This document shows, one piece after another, positions 1 through 8,710 of a DNA stretch of 64,000 nucleotides. Source of the DNA: CAVTWH01 sp963850915 (GTDB lineage Bacteria; Actinomycetota; Actinomycetes; Mycobacteriales; Micromonosporaceae); assembly GCA_963850915.1 (NCBI GenBank), contig CAWKND010000013.1, forward strand, positions 111,096 through 175,095. Reading direction: 5' to 3'. Each line of letters starts with the position of its first letter. Position 1 is the first letter of the stretch. Below the pieces are notes generated by a model. That model did no database searches. It was not told where the DNA came from and saw nothing but the letters and a program-made list of their open reading frames with translations. A program made the translations under genes and the position numbers.

Positions 1-1
1 G

Positions 2-1999
2 GTACTGGCCGGCGAGCACCACTCGCTGCGCGAACTCGCGGCGGCCGGCCGACGCCCGGAGCCGTGGCGGGTGGCGGTCCTGCTGCGCGAGCGGGCCGGC
101 GCCGAGCTGTCCCGGCACGAGCAGGCGCAACTGGACCGCATCCTGCGTACCGGCGTGGCCTGCGGCGTGCACCTGATCCTGCACGGGTTTCCGGCCGCCC
201 GGCTGCCCGGAGTCGCCGAGGTCAACGTCGCTGACGGAGTGGCCGACCTGGACGGGTACCCGGGGCTGCCGGTGCTGCTGGAGCCGCCCCCGGCCGAGCT
301 GGTCACCTCGGCGTGCCGGAGCATCGCCGAGGCGGTACTCGCCGGACCGGCCCCCATCGACGCCACCAGCCTTCTCCCGCAACGGTTCTGGACGCAGTCC
401 TCGGCCACCGGGCTGACCACCCCACTCGGCGAGGGCGCCGACAGCCGGCCGGTACTGGTGACGCTGGGCGACTTTCCGCCGCACGCGCTCCTGGGCGGCC
501 CGTCCGGTACCGGGAAAACGAATTTGATCTTCGCTTGGTTGGCCGGTCTCACCTCCCGCTACTCCCCCGATGAGCTGGAGCTCTACCTCCTCGACTTCAA
601 GGAGGGGGTGAGCTTCGCGCGGTTCGCACCGGGCCAGCGCGATCCGAGCTGGCTGCCGCATGTGCGGCTGGTCGGCATCAACGTCAACAGCGACCGGGAG
701 TTCGGGCTGGCCCTGCTGCGCCACCTGTCCGCGCTGCTGCGCGAGCGGGCCGACGCGGCCAAGCGGGCCGAGGTGACCACCCTGGCGGAGCTGCGCGCCG
801 AGGATCCGGGCGGGCGCTGGCCGCGGATCGTCGCGGTGGTCGACGAGTTCCAGGTGCTGCTCGCCGGCCGGGACGCCCTCGCCAACGAGGCGGTCACCCT
901 ACTGGAGGACCTGGCCCGGCGCGGCCGGTCGCAGGGCATCCACCTGGTGCTGGCCAGCCAGGACCTGTCCGGCATCGAGGCGCTCTGGGGGCGCAGCGGG
1001 CTGGTCGCCCAGTTCACGCTGCGGATCGCACTGCCCAAGGCCCGGCGGGTGCTGGCCGAGACCAATCCGGCGGCTGACACCATCCCCCGCTACCACGCGG
1101 TGGTCAATGCCGATTCCGGTGCGCCAGCAGCAAACCAGATCGTCCGGGTACCGGGAGCCAGCGACCGTGCACTGTGGACAGCGCTGCAGGGCCAGCTGTG
1201 GCGGCACCGCCCGGCCAGCGCTCTTGCACCCCGGCTCTTCGACGGTGACGCCGTCCCGCGCCTCGTCGACGCCGAGGACTACCCGAGCGGTACGCCCGCC
1301 CAGCCGCCCACGGAGCCGGTCGCGCTGGTGGGGGCGGCGATCGACGTACGCGCCCGGTCGGCTCGGCTGCGGCTGCCCCGGGCACCCGGGCGCAACCTGG
1401 CGGTACTCGGTACCCAGGTGGACGAGGCGTGCGCCGTGCTCAACTCGGCGGCGATCTCGCTCGCCCGCGGGTACCCGCCCGGCACCGCGCGCTTCTCGCT
1501 GGCCTGCCTGGACTCCGACGCCGCCGGTGCCGCAGCCGCCCTGCACGCGCAGCTGCCACCGGACACCCTGGTGTACGACCGGGACACGCTGCCCGACCTG
1601 CTCGCCGCGACCGCTGCCACGCTGCGCCCGGGATCAGTCGCGGTCCCGCACTTCCTCATCCTCTACGCCGTCGACGCGGCGGCCGGCGTGCTCGCCGGCG
1701 ACCGGCCGGGCGGCAGCGGCCACGCCAACCTGCGCCGCATCATGAACACCGGACCGGAGCTGCATACGCACGTACTCGGCTGGTGGCGCTCGGTCGGCCG
1801 GCTGCGTGACGACCTCGGCGGGCCCGGCGCACGGCTGGACGCGATCGGCGCCTGGCTGGCGCTGGACGTACACGGCGCCGAACTCGCCCCGCTGTACCCG
1901 CACCCGGGCGGCCCGGCCTGGCACCCGCGCCCGTGGCGTGGCCTGTACTTCGACCGCAGCGTGCACCGCACCGCCGAGGTGGTGATCCCGTATGGCTGA
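2..1999 (+). CDS. FtsK/SpoIIIE-type ATPase, 5'-truncated by window edge
   Basis: The reading frame is open to the first bases of the window, so the true start lies upstream and about 665 residues are visible. It has a Walker A motif (GPSGTGKT) near visible residue 166 and a Walker B stretch (IVAVVDEF) about 110 residues later, followed by the RRGRSQGIHLVLASQ segment typical of FtsK/SpoIIIE motors. A second ATPase-like half begins near residue 450, but its P-loop position reads GTQVDEA and lacks the GKS/T core, so it is probably inactive. This two-domain layout occurs in actinobacterial FtsK/EccC-like proteins. DNA or substrate translocation at the membrane is inferred. The next gene overlaps it by 8 bp, which suggests co-translation. 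Confidence 0.85.
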   Translation, partial: VLAGEHHSLRELAAAGRRPEPWRVAVLLRERAGAELSRHEQAQLDRILRTGVACGVHLILHGFPAARLPGVAEVNVADGVADLDGYPGLPVLLEPPPAELVTSACRSIAEAVLAGPAPIDATSLLPQRFWTQSSATGLTTPLGEGADSRPVLVTLGDFPPHALLGGPSGTGKTNLIFAWLAGLTSRYSPDELELYLLDFKEGVSFARFAPGQRDPSWLPHVRLVGINVNSDREFGLALLRHLSALLRERADAAKRAEVTTLAELRAEDPGGRWPRIVAVVDEFQVLLAGRDALANEAVTLLEDLARRGRSQGIHLVLASQDLSGIEALWGRSGLVAQFTLRIALPKARRVLAETNPAADTIPRYHAVVNADSGAPAANQIVRVPGASDRALWTALQGQLWRHRPASALAPRLFDGDAVPRLVDAEDYPSGTPAQPPTEPVALVGAAIDVRARSARLRLPRAPGRNLAVLGTQVDEACAVLNSAAISLARGYPPGTARFSLACLDSDAAGAAAALHAQLPPDTLVYDRDTLPDLLAATAATLRPGSVAVPHFLILYAVDAAAGVLAGDRPGGSGHANLRRIMNTGPELHTHVLGWWRSVGRLRDDLGGPGARLDAIGAWLALDVHGAELAPLYPHPGGPAWHPRPWRGLYFDRSVHRTAEVVIPYG

Positions 2000-2456
2000 C
2001 TCGTACCCGGCCTTGATGAGTGCGCTGGCCGGTGCCCGGCAGGCGCTCGAGGTCGAGCAGGGCAGCGCGTACCAGTGGCAGCAGGAGCAGCTGGCCGCCG
2101 CCCAGACAGCCGTGCAGCGGGCCGAGCGGGTGGTTGCCCAGGCACAGGAGCAGGTCGCCGGCGCGCAGCTGCTGGTCGACCGGGTGGACAGCGAGTCCGT
2201 ACTGCTCTGGCGCGCCCTCGGCGCCCGGCTCGGGCCGACCCGGGCACGCCGCCTCGGTACCGCCCCGCAACCGGCCGCCGGTGATTCGTCGGGCGATGGC
2301 GCGGAGCCGGGTGCGCTGCTGCGGCGGGTACGCGCCACGCTGGATTCGGTACCGGCCCGGCGGGTACGGCCACTGTGGCTCTCCGCGGTGCTGCTGCTGT
2401 TCGCGGTCGCCGTGGTGGCCGGCGGCGCGTTCCTGCTACTCGCCCTGTACCCGTAG
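1992..2456 (+). CDS. Small coiled-coil, single-TM protein coupled to the FtsK-like gene
   Basis: A 154-residue protein whose ATG lies inside the end of the FtsK-like gene. Residues about 5-60 are rich in Ala, Gln and Glu with heptad-like spacing (QQEQLAAAQTAVQRAE), which suggests a coiled coil. The C-terminus holds one strong hydrophobic helix ending just before the stop, so the protein is probably tail-anchored. The overlap suggests it is an accessory partner of the ATPase. No named family was recognised. Its last 21 bp overlap, tail to tail, the gene on the opposite strand. Confidence 0.7.
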   Translation: MADSYPALMSALAGARQALEVEQGSAYQWQQEQLAAAQTAVQRAERVVAQAQEQVAGAQLLVDRVDSESVLLWRALGARLGPTRARRLGTAPQPAAGDSSGDGAEPGALLRRVRATLDSVPARRVRPLWLSAVLLLFAVAVVAGGAFLLLALYP

Positions 2457-3392
2457 CACGACCGGCCCGTCCTCCGGTCCGACCGGCTCGGCCGGCGACG
2501 GCCGGCGCTCGAGCACGCCCAGCACCGTGCCGGCCACCGCGCCGAGCCCCGCCGCTACCAGTCCGAACAGCGGCGCGGCGAGCAGCGCGAGCAGGTACGG
2601 GGCGGCGACGTTGCCGACGTTGCGGGCCGCCGCCGTGAGTACCTGCGGATTCGCTACCGGCCCGGCCACCCGGTACGGGAACAGCGCCACTGTGGCGAGG
2701 GTCAGCGCGCTCGCCACCAGCGTCATCGCCAGACTGGCCAGGATTCCCGCGAGCAGCCCCTGGCGCAGCCGGGCACCAACCGTCCCGACCGGCCGCTGGC
2801 CAGTTGGGAACCCGGCGTGGCGGCGCGCGCTCAGCAGCGCGAGTACGAGGGGTGGGCCGGCAACCAGCCCGACAATCCGGGCCGGGCTGGCACCGGGCGA
2901 GGTGCTGTCGCTGCCCGGCAGTACGCCGCCGAACGGGGCCAGCAGGTAGACCGCCAGACCGGCCAACGCACCGCCACCCGCGCCGGTCACCAGCGTCGCC
3001 GGTACGGCGCCACGGCGGCGTGCGGTGAGCGCCCAGGTGGCCAGGGCGTACCCGCAGACGAGGAAGACGATCAGCGCCAGCAGCAGCCAGTACGGGTCGG
3101 AGCCGTCGTCCGGACCCGACCAGTTGAGGGCGTCCAGCCGGAGTACCCCGAGCGCACCGGCCAGCAGTACCCAGCAGGTGGCGTACCCGCCGACCCGTAC
3201 CCGCCACGCCACCCGGGTCTCCGGTGACGGCGCGGACCGGCCGGCGGTGAACCAGCCGAGTACCGCCAGTGCGAGCGCGGCGAGAACCGTGCTGAGCCAG
3301 TACTTCGAGCCCATCGACGCGGTGAGGACAACCAGGCCGGCGCAGCCGACGAGTGCCCCCGCCCAGTAGCCGGCCTGACGGTGAGCTGCCAC
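2436..3392 (-). CDS. Multi-pass membrane protein of unknown function
   Basis: A protein of about 318 residues with roughly eight hydrophobic helices spread over its length, and no recognisable enzymatic motif. The frame is open further upstream, but that extension is antisense to the next gene and reads as Arg/Pro/Gly noise. The GTG at 3392 sits behind a run of five G and is the sensible start, 11 bp after the preceding gene on the same strand, so the two are probably co-transcribed. The function is unknown; small actinobacterial integral membrane proteins of this kind are common. Confidence 0.7.
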   Translation of the reverse strand: MAAHRQAGYWAGALVGCAGLVVLTASMGSKYWLSTVLAALALAVLGWFTAGRSAPSPETRVAWRVRVGGYATCWVLLAGALGVLRLDALNWSGPDDGSDPYWLLLALIVFLVCGYALATWALTARRRGAVPATLVTGAGGGALAGLAVYLLAPFGGVLPGSDSTSPGASPARIVGLVAGPPLVLALLSARRHAGFPTGQRPVGTVGARLRQGLLAGILASLAMTLVASALTLATVALFPYRVAGPVANPQVLTAAARNVGNVAAPYLLALLAAPLFGLVAAGLGAVAGTVLGVLERRPSPAEPVGPEDGPVVLRVQGE

Positions 3393-3403
3393 CGGTACCC
3401 CCG

Positions 3404-4057
3404 TTATTCGCTCTTGTCCTGGATCTCCCAGGCGTGGTCCAGCATGTGCCAGGCGATGCGGTGGGTGGCGTACCGGAGGGTCCATTTCTTCCCGGCGATC
3501 GGCTGACCGTCGCCGGCCGCGCCGAGCACGTCCAGCATCGCCTGGTGCAGCGGCTCCCAGTCGGCCGTGGTCGCCGGCGCGGGCAGCTTGATCCCGAGCT
3601 GGCGGGCGTAGCCGGACTCGGCGTCCAGGCAGTGCCGGACCACCTTGTCGGTGTCCCGGCCACCGCCCCGGGGCCCCTTGCGCAGCTCGGCCGGGGCGTG
3701 CGCGGCCACCTCGGCGAAGTATGCCCACGCCGCCGACAGCACGGCCAACCGGGCTTTTACCGCCGCCGGGGTCAACTTCTCGTGATCAGGCCCGGTGACC
3801 TTGCCGGGTACCCCGAACGAGGTACTGCCGTCGCCGTCGATGCGCTCGACGACGGAGAACTCCGGCTGCGCCGGGAGTCGCCGGCCGGCGAGCGTCACCA
3901 CCTCGGCGTAGCGCGGCGCGTACTCGGCCAGGGCCTCCAGCGCCGCCTCCTCGGTACGCCCGGCGCGCGACCAGCCCGGCCAGTCCACTGCCGTGGCGAA
4001 GGCACGTGTTTTAACCGCTTCAATAGTGACCGCCGTCACAGTCTTCTTAGCCGGCAT
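3404..4057 (-). CDS. DinB-fold (damage-inducible-like) protein
   Basis: A 217-residue soluble protein. The C-terminal half contains VVRHCLDAE and then ATHRIAWHMLDHAWEIQD. These widely spaced His residues in predicted helices fit the metal-binding four-helix DinB/YfiT-like fold. Related actinobacterial proteins act as thiol-dependent or maleylpyruvate-isomerase-like enzymes, but the substrate here cannot be told. The ATG start at 4057 and the 11-bp gap to the following membrane protein gene indicate a two-gene operon. The family call is moderately confident and the biochemical role is not. Confidence 0.6.
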   Translation of the reverse strand: MPAKKTVTAVTIEAVKTRAFATAVDWPGWSRAGRTEEAALEALAEYAPRYAEVVTLAGRRLPAQPEFSVVERIDGDGSTSFGVPGKVTGPDHEKLTPAAVKARLAVLSAAWAYFAEVAAHAPAELRKGPRGGGRDTDKVVRHCLDAESGYARQLGIKLPAPATTADWEPLHQAMLDVLGAAGDGQPIAGKKWTLRYATHRIAWHMLDHAWEIQDKSE

Positions 4058-4163
4058 CCTGCGATCGTCGCATGGCGCGCGGGTACATGCCGGTTATAGC
4101 CGGCTGCGCCGGATGGGACGGCGTTGCCGGAAGTCGGCACCGCGGAGCGAGGGGACAACGGCG

Positions 4164-5015
4164 ATGACCACGGTAGATCACGAGGCCGGCCGGCACTCGG
4201 TACCGGAGCAGCACGAGCCGCCGTCCGCTGAGTCCGTGCCAGCCACCGGCCCGGAGCGCACCCCGACGGGTGGGCCGAGCGACGGGCGGCTGCTGCTGAT
4301 CGGCGCGTGCATCCTCGCCGCGGTGATCCTGCTCGCGGTCGGTGTGGTGATCGTCCGGCACGTGGCCGACGGCTTCCACCACGGCGCGACCAGCACCAGC
4401 CACGACAAGCACAAGGTGGCCGGCGTGGCACACGGCCGCGACGAGGCCACGCTGGACCTGGTCAGCGGGGTCACCTCGGTCACCGTCAAGACCGCGGACC
4501 TGACCGGCGACATGTACCGCGTCTCCACTCCCGACGGCGGTTCGCAGCTGCCGGCCGTGGTGGACTCGGGCGACCGGGTACAGGTACAGCTCACCGACAG
4601 CGGCGAGAAGGGCGCGTCGAGCGTACTGATCGAGCTGAGCAGCCACGTCGCCTGGCACATCCGGCTCGGCGGCGGCTCCAGCGAGGCCAGCCTCGACCTG
4701 CGCGCGGGCGGCCTGGCCAGCCTGGACTTCGCCAGCGGGATCAGCTCGATCGAGGCGTCCCTGCCCAAGCCGCACGGGACCGTGACGGTCCGGCTCGCCG
4801 GCGGCGCCAGCACCTGGACACTCCACCTGCCCAAGGGGGTACCCGCCCAGCTGACCGTCGGTGGCGGGGCCGGATCGGCAACAGTCGACGGTACGGTGCA
4901 CAACGGCATCTCCGGTGGCCAGGTGTTCAGCACCGACGGGTACGCCAGCGCCGGCGACCGGTACGACCTGGAGGCCACGAGTGGGGTCTCCACGATCGTG
5001 GTCGACCGGCAGTGA
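4164..5015 (+). CDS. Single-pass membrane protein with extracytoplasmic beta-rich domain
   Basis: The frame opens earlier, but the ATG at 4164 follows a GGGG-rich ribosome binding site and gives a sensible 283-residue protein. The acidic, Pro-rich N-terminus (about 45 residues) is followed by a clear membrane helix (LLLIGACILAAVILLAVGVVIV). The exported part is rich in Ser/Gly/Val with repeated strand patterns (SGVTSVTVKTADLTG, SGISSIEASLP, GGASTWTLHLP), resembling the beta-helical DUF4097-type adhesin-like fold. It is probably a cell-surface or envelope protein. No catalytic motif was seen. It lies 14 bp before gluconokinase on the same strand. Confidence 0.65.
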   Translation: MTTVDHEAGRHSVPEQHEPPSAESVPATGPERTPTGGPSDGRLLLIGACILAAVILLAVGVVIVRHVADGFHHGATSTSHDKHKVAGVAHGRDEATLDLVSGVTSVTVKTADLTGDMYRVSTPDGGSQLPAVVDSGDRVQVQLTDSGEKGASSVLIELSSHVAWHIRLGGGSSEASLDLRAGGLASLDFASGISSIEASLPKPHGTVTVRLAGGASTWTLHLPKGVPAQLTVGGGAGSATVDGTVHNGISGGQVFSTDGYASAGDRYDLEATSGVSTIVVDRQ

Positions 5016-5029
5016 CCCATACTGGCGGG

Positions 5030-5536
5030 GTGATCCAGCCTCTGATCGTCGTCGTGATGGGCGTCTCCGGCAGCGGAAAGACCACCATCGGCAGCCTGCT
5101 CGCCCAGCGCCTCGAGTGCGTCTACGCCGAGGCCGACCAGTTCCACCCGAAGGCCAACATCGACAAGATGCACGCCGGCCAGCCGCTCACCGACGAGGAC
5201 CGCCGGCCGTGGCTGGCCGCCATCGCCGAGTGGATCACCGAGAACGAGGCGGCCGGGGAGAGCGCGGTGGTCTCCTGCTCGGCGCTCAAACGCAGCTACC
5301 GGGACGTGCTGCGGGACGGCCACAAGCACGTCCGGATCGCCTACCTGAACACGCCGGAGAGCCTGCTGCGCGAGCGCGTCGAGCACCGGCACGGGCACTT
5401 CTTCCCGCCCGAGCTGCTGGACAGCCAGCTCGCCACGCTGGAGCTGCCGACCCCGGACGAGCACGTGATCAACGTCGTCAACACCGCTGACCCGTCGACG
5501 GTGGTGGACGAGATCCTCAGCCGGCTGGGGTACTGA
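5030..5536 (+). CDS. gntK: Gluconokinase
   Basis: A 168-residue kinase phosphorylating D-gluconate to 6-phosphogluconate for entry into the pentose-phosphate pathway. It has the P-loop GVSGSGKTTIG near the N-terminus, then EADQFHPKANIDKM, DEDRRPWL and SCSALKRSYRDVLR, all signatures of the small GntK family, and its length matches. The GTG at 5030 is taken as the start; an internal ATG at 5057 precedes the P-loop directly and is the alternative. The stop codon lies inside a 17-bp tandem duplication, followed by a strong bidirectional terminator shared with the convergent GH74 gene. Confidence 0.9.
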   Translation: MIQPLIVVVMGVSGSGKTTIGSLLAQRLECVYAEADQFHPKANIDKMHAGQPLTDEDRRPWLAAIAEWITENEAAGESAVVSCSALKRSYRDVLRDGHKHVRIAYLNTPESLLRERVEHRHGHFFPPELLDSQLATLELPTPDEHVINVVNTADPSTVVDEILSRLGY

Positions 5537-5560
5537 GCCGGCTGGGGTACTGAGCCGGCT
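5519..5560. repeat. 17-bp tandem duplication spanning the gluconokinase stop codon
   Basis: The unit AGCCGGCTGGGGTACTG occurs twice in perfect tandem (5519-5535, 5536-5552), followed by a partial third copy of 8 bp. The first copy carries the native TGA, so the duplication does not change the protein. Confidence 0.9.
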
Positions 5561-5573
5561 GTCGCAGCATGCG

Positions 5574-5607
5574 ACGGCGCCCCCGGACCGAAGTCCGGGG
5601 GCGCCGT
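5574..5607. terminator. Strong bidirectional terminator hairpin
   Basis: A perfect 15-bp stem (5574-5588 with 5593-5607) closes a four-base CGAA loop. It lies between the convergent stops of gluconokinase and the GH74 gene and can serve both strands. There is no long T-tract, which is usual for actinomycete terminators. Confidence 0.85.
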
Positions 5608-5612
5608 TCCTT

Positions 5613-5650
5613 CCACTAGCTGCAGGTCATGCCACTAGCTGCAGGTCGTG
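5613..5650. repeat. 19-bp tandem duplication spanning the GH74 stop codon
   Basis: CCACTAGCTGCAGGTCRTG occurs twice in tandem (5613-5631, 5632-5650) with one A/G difference. On the minus strand each copy contains the Thr-Cys-Ser-stop sequence that ends the xyloglucanase, so a second TAG lies 19 bp beyond the first. Confidence 0.88.
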
Positions 5651-8475
5651 CCGTTCAGCTTGAATGCGGTGGGTACCGCGTTCGTGGTTGTCCAGTTGGC
5701 CAGGAAGCCGACGTCGGCGCTCCCGCCGTTCGCCGCCAGCGTGGCCGTGTAGCTGACGCTGCTGACCGTGACCGCCGCACCGCTCTGGACAGCTGTGCCG
5801 CCCCAGCTCTGGGTGATCACCTGACCGTTCGCGAACGACCAGGTCAGCGTCCACCCGTTGATGGCGGTGCTGCCACTGTTGACGATGTGTACCGCCCCCT
5901 GGAACCCGCCCGGCCACTGCCCGGTGACCGAGTACGTCACCTGGCAACCGCCGGTGGATGTCGAAGACGACGGCGACGCAGACGCACTCCGCGACGGCGA
6001 AGCACTCGGTGACGTGCTCCGGGATGGGCTGACACTGGGGCTCGCGCTGGCACTCCGGCTCGGGCTGACACTGGGGCTCGCGCTCGCTGACGCGCTCCGG
6101 GATGGTGAAGCCGACGGCGAGGCGCTCGCCGATGACCCGGACGGGCTCGGGGACACCGACGGCGGGGTACTGCTCTGCCGATCGCCGTAGATGATGCCGC
6201 GCCCGTTGGTACCGATGTAGACCCGGCCGTAGATGCGCGGGTCACCGGTGATCGCGCCACCGATGTTGCCGTACTGGTGCTGGTCGTCGTTGATGCGTAC
6301 CCAGCTGGCCCCGCCGTTGTCCGAGCGGAACACGCCACGCACGTTGTCAATCTTGGCGACGGTGTACAGCGCCGGGTAGGACTGCCCCGGTGCCGCCTTG
6401 CCGAAGCCGATGTTGTCGGCCTGCTGCACGTTGCTCGACTGGGTGAAGCTGGCCCCGCCGTTGGTGGAGTGCCACAGCCCGTACGTGCCGGTGCTGACGC
6501 CACCCGCCAGCCAGATGTCCCCCTCGTGCCCGGGGACGGCCTTGAACGTACCGGTGAGGGGCAGGCCGGTGGCCGCGGTCGCGGTGAAGGAGGCGCCGCC
6601 GTTGGTACTGGCGTAGAACTTGCCGGCCGAGAAGGCGTAGAACTTCTGCGAGTTCACCCGGTCGGACTCCACCTCGGCGTTCGCCGGTACCCCCGTGGAC
6701 GCGGTCCACGAGTTGCCGAAGCCGACCGAGTAGACCACCTGCTGACCGGCGTCACCCGGTGCCCAGACGAACCGGCTGCCGTCCGCCGACGCGGCGACTG
6801 TCCCGCCGGTGTTGATCCCCGATGGCTCGGTGCCCTGGAACCAGTTGCTGCCACCGTCGGTGGAGAACGCCACGTGGCTGTCGTTCGGCCGGTCCGAGTC
6901 GGTGAAGTTGCCGGCCCGTACCATCACGCTGGAGTTCAGCTCGGCGTAGTCGAGGCTGGTGGTACTCGTGAAGACGGGCTGGGTGAACATCATCGCGGGG
7001 ACCGCGTCGAGGTTGGTGTGCTTGAACCCGCCGATGTCACCGAGCGCACTGATCAGTGGCGCACCGGTGGGTGGGCTGATCAGGTCGAGTGCCGCCGTCT
7101 CCTCCAGCCCGGTGACCATGGGCTTGATGGTGAACGTGGTGCCCTTGTCCCAGTTGGTCAGGTTGGTGGTACCGAACAGGGTGGCGCCGGTGCCGTACAT
7201 CATCCGGTCGGAGTTGAACGGGTCGATCTCCACCGACTCGTTCATCCAGCCCAGCTTCGGGGCGGTCTCGGGCGGCGACGGGTTGCCGCCGAAGGTGAGC
7301 CACGGTACCGACGAGATGTCCTGGGTGTAGCGGTTGCTGCGGTTGGGGTAGCTGGTGAAGTCCCAGATCCGGGTCCAGGTGGCGCCGGAGTCGGTACTGC
7401 GGAACAGGATCATGTCCGGCCACCAGGAGACCTGGGTGGCGACCATGATGGTGCCGGGGTGCTGCCGGTCGATGGTCAGGCCCGAGTAGCCGAAGTAGTC
7501 GTCCGTGCTGCTCGACGGGATCGGGCTGATCTGCGTCCAGGTACCGGTCGTGGTGGACAGCCGCCAGACGTCACCCTTGGCACCGTCGTACGGGCCGCCG
7601 GTGTCACTGGTAGCGATGTAGAGGTAGTGGTTGACGGTGTCCAGTACCCCCTTGTGCGCGATGTACCCGGTCGGCGTACCCGGTACCGCCGCCCAGGTCA
7701 CGCCGCCGTCGGTGGACCGGTACACGGTGTTGTTCTTGTCCGCCACGCCCACGTAGATGGTCTGCGTGGTGGCGCCCGCCGCGGCACTGGTCTTGTCGAA
7801 GGTCACCCACACGACACCCTGGTTGTCGCCGTTGTAGGCGTCGCCCGGGGTCGCGACGTAGTTGCCCGGATTCGGGAAGGCGGTCACCTTTGCCCAGGTG
7901 ACGCCGGAGTCGGTACTGCGCCACAGGCCGTTGCCGCTGGGCGCGCCGAGGTACAGGATGCTGTCCTTGTTGGGGTCGATGGCCAGCCGCTCACCCATCC
8001 CCCGGCCCGGCATGTTGCCGCCGAGCTTGAACGGCAGCGGCGAGACCGCCCAGGTCGCCCCCTGGTCTGACGAGCGCAAAACGGCGCCGTTGTTGGGATC
8101 CCAGCTGTTCGTGTACATGCCCGCGGCCACGTACACCTTGTTGGTGTCGACCGGGTCGGTGGCCAGGCTGACCACGCCGTTGTAGCCCCAGTTGTCGAAG
8201 CCGACCCAGTCCAGCAGCGGGATCCACTTCGAGTTGGTCTGGTCCCAGCGGTAGGCGCCGCCGATGTCGGTACGCGCATAGATCAGATTTTGTTTGGTTT
8301 GGTTGAAAATGATGCCGGGGACGAAGCCGCCGCCGGCGATCTGGACATTTTTGAAGGTGTACGGATCGGCCGCGGCCGCGCCGGCCGGCGTGGCACCGGT
8401 GGCCACCTGCACCGCGACGGCGCCCGCCGCGGCGAGTACCACCGCCGCGAACATGGTGGCGATTTTCTTGCGCAT
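5635..8475 (-). CDS. Secreted xyloglucanase-type GH74 with C-terminal CBM2
   Basis: A 946-residue exported enzyme. A Sec signal peptide (residues 1 to about 36, ending in an Ala-rich cleavage site) leads into a twin seven-bladed propeller of GH74. Repeated SSDQGATW / RSTDGGVTW / STNGGASF blades are visible, with the motifs DIGGAYRWD and GDIGGFKHT, whose Asp residues fit the catalytic pair of the family. A long Ser/Pro/Ala linker (about 760-840) joins a CBM2 (about 845-946; CQVTYSVTGQWPGGFQ to a final Cys), which binds cellulose or xylan. Endo-hydrolysis of xyloglucan outside the cell is inferred from the family. The ATG at 8475 follows AGGGAG; the TTG just before it is less likely. Confidence 0.93.
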   Translation of the reverse strand: MRKKIATMFAAVVLAAAGAVAVQVATGATPAGAAAADPYTFKNVQIAGGGFVPGIIFNQTKQNLIYARTDIGGAYRWDQTNSKWIPLLDWVGFDNWGYNGVVSLATDPVDTNKVYVAAGMYTNSWDPNNGAVLRSSDQGATWAVSPLPFKLGGNMPGRGMGERLAIDPNKDSILYLGAPSGNGLWRSTDSGVTWAKVTAFPNPGNYVATPGDAYNGDNQGVVWVTFDKTSAAAGATTQTIYVGVADKNNTVYRSTDGGVTWAAVPGTPTGYIAHKGVLDTVNHYLYIATSDTGGPYDGAKGDVWRLSTTTGTWTQISPIPSSSTDDYFGYSGLTIDRQHPGTIMVATQVSWWPDMILFRSTDSGATWTRIWDFTSYPNRSNRYTQDISSVPWLTFGGNPSPPETAPKLGWMNESVEIDPFNSDRMMYGTGATLFGTTNLTNWDKGTTFTIKPMVTGLEETAALDLISPPTGAPLISALGDIGGFKHTNLDAVPAMMFTQPVFTSTTSLDYAELNSSVMVRAGNFTDSDRPNDSHVAFSTDGGSNWFQGTEPSGINTGGTVAASADGSRFVWAPGDAGQQVVYSVGFGNSWTASTGVPANAEVESDRVNSQKFYAFSAGKFYASTNGGASFTATAATGLPLTGTFKAVPGHEGDIWLAGGVSTGTYGLWHSTNGGASFTQSSNVQQADNIGFGKAAPGQSYPALYTVAKIDNVRGVFRSDNGGASWVRINDDQHQYGNIGGAITGDPRIYGRVYIGTNGRGIIYGDRQSSTPPSVSPSPSGSSASASPSASPSRSASASASPSVSPSRSASASPSVSPSRSTSPSASPSRSASASPSSSTSTGGCQVTYSVTGQWPGGFQGAVHIVNSGSTAINGWTLTWSFANGQVITQSWGGTAVQSGAAVTVSSVSYTATLAANGGSADVGFLANWTTTNAVPTAFKLNGTTCS

Positions 8476-8710
8476 CAAGGGCTCCCTGAAACGGGGGGAC
8501 GACGGTCTGCGGTGGTGCCGCCCCGCCGCGCGACATCGCCGCTGGGGTACACCACCTGTGCACGGGAGCTGCCCTTCATCTCCCGGCGCCGGTCGCCGTG
8601 GACAGATTCACACACGCGTAGAGACGCGTCAATGAGCGGGCGCCGCTGACAACCTTCGGGCCCCAGTGCGGCGTCTACACATGCGACGGGTACGACCAAC
8701 GGGGGGTCGC

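Noticed and set aside
1663..3663. A 666-codon minus-strand open frame
   Set aside because: It runs antisense to the FtsK-like gene and through other genes, its translation is Arg/Pro/Gly/Ala-rich without domains, and such frames are expected in high-GC DNA.
6277..8070. A 597-codon frame antisense to the GH74 gene
   Set aside because: Composition is that of a shadow frame, and the opposite strand has a complete xyloglucanase.
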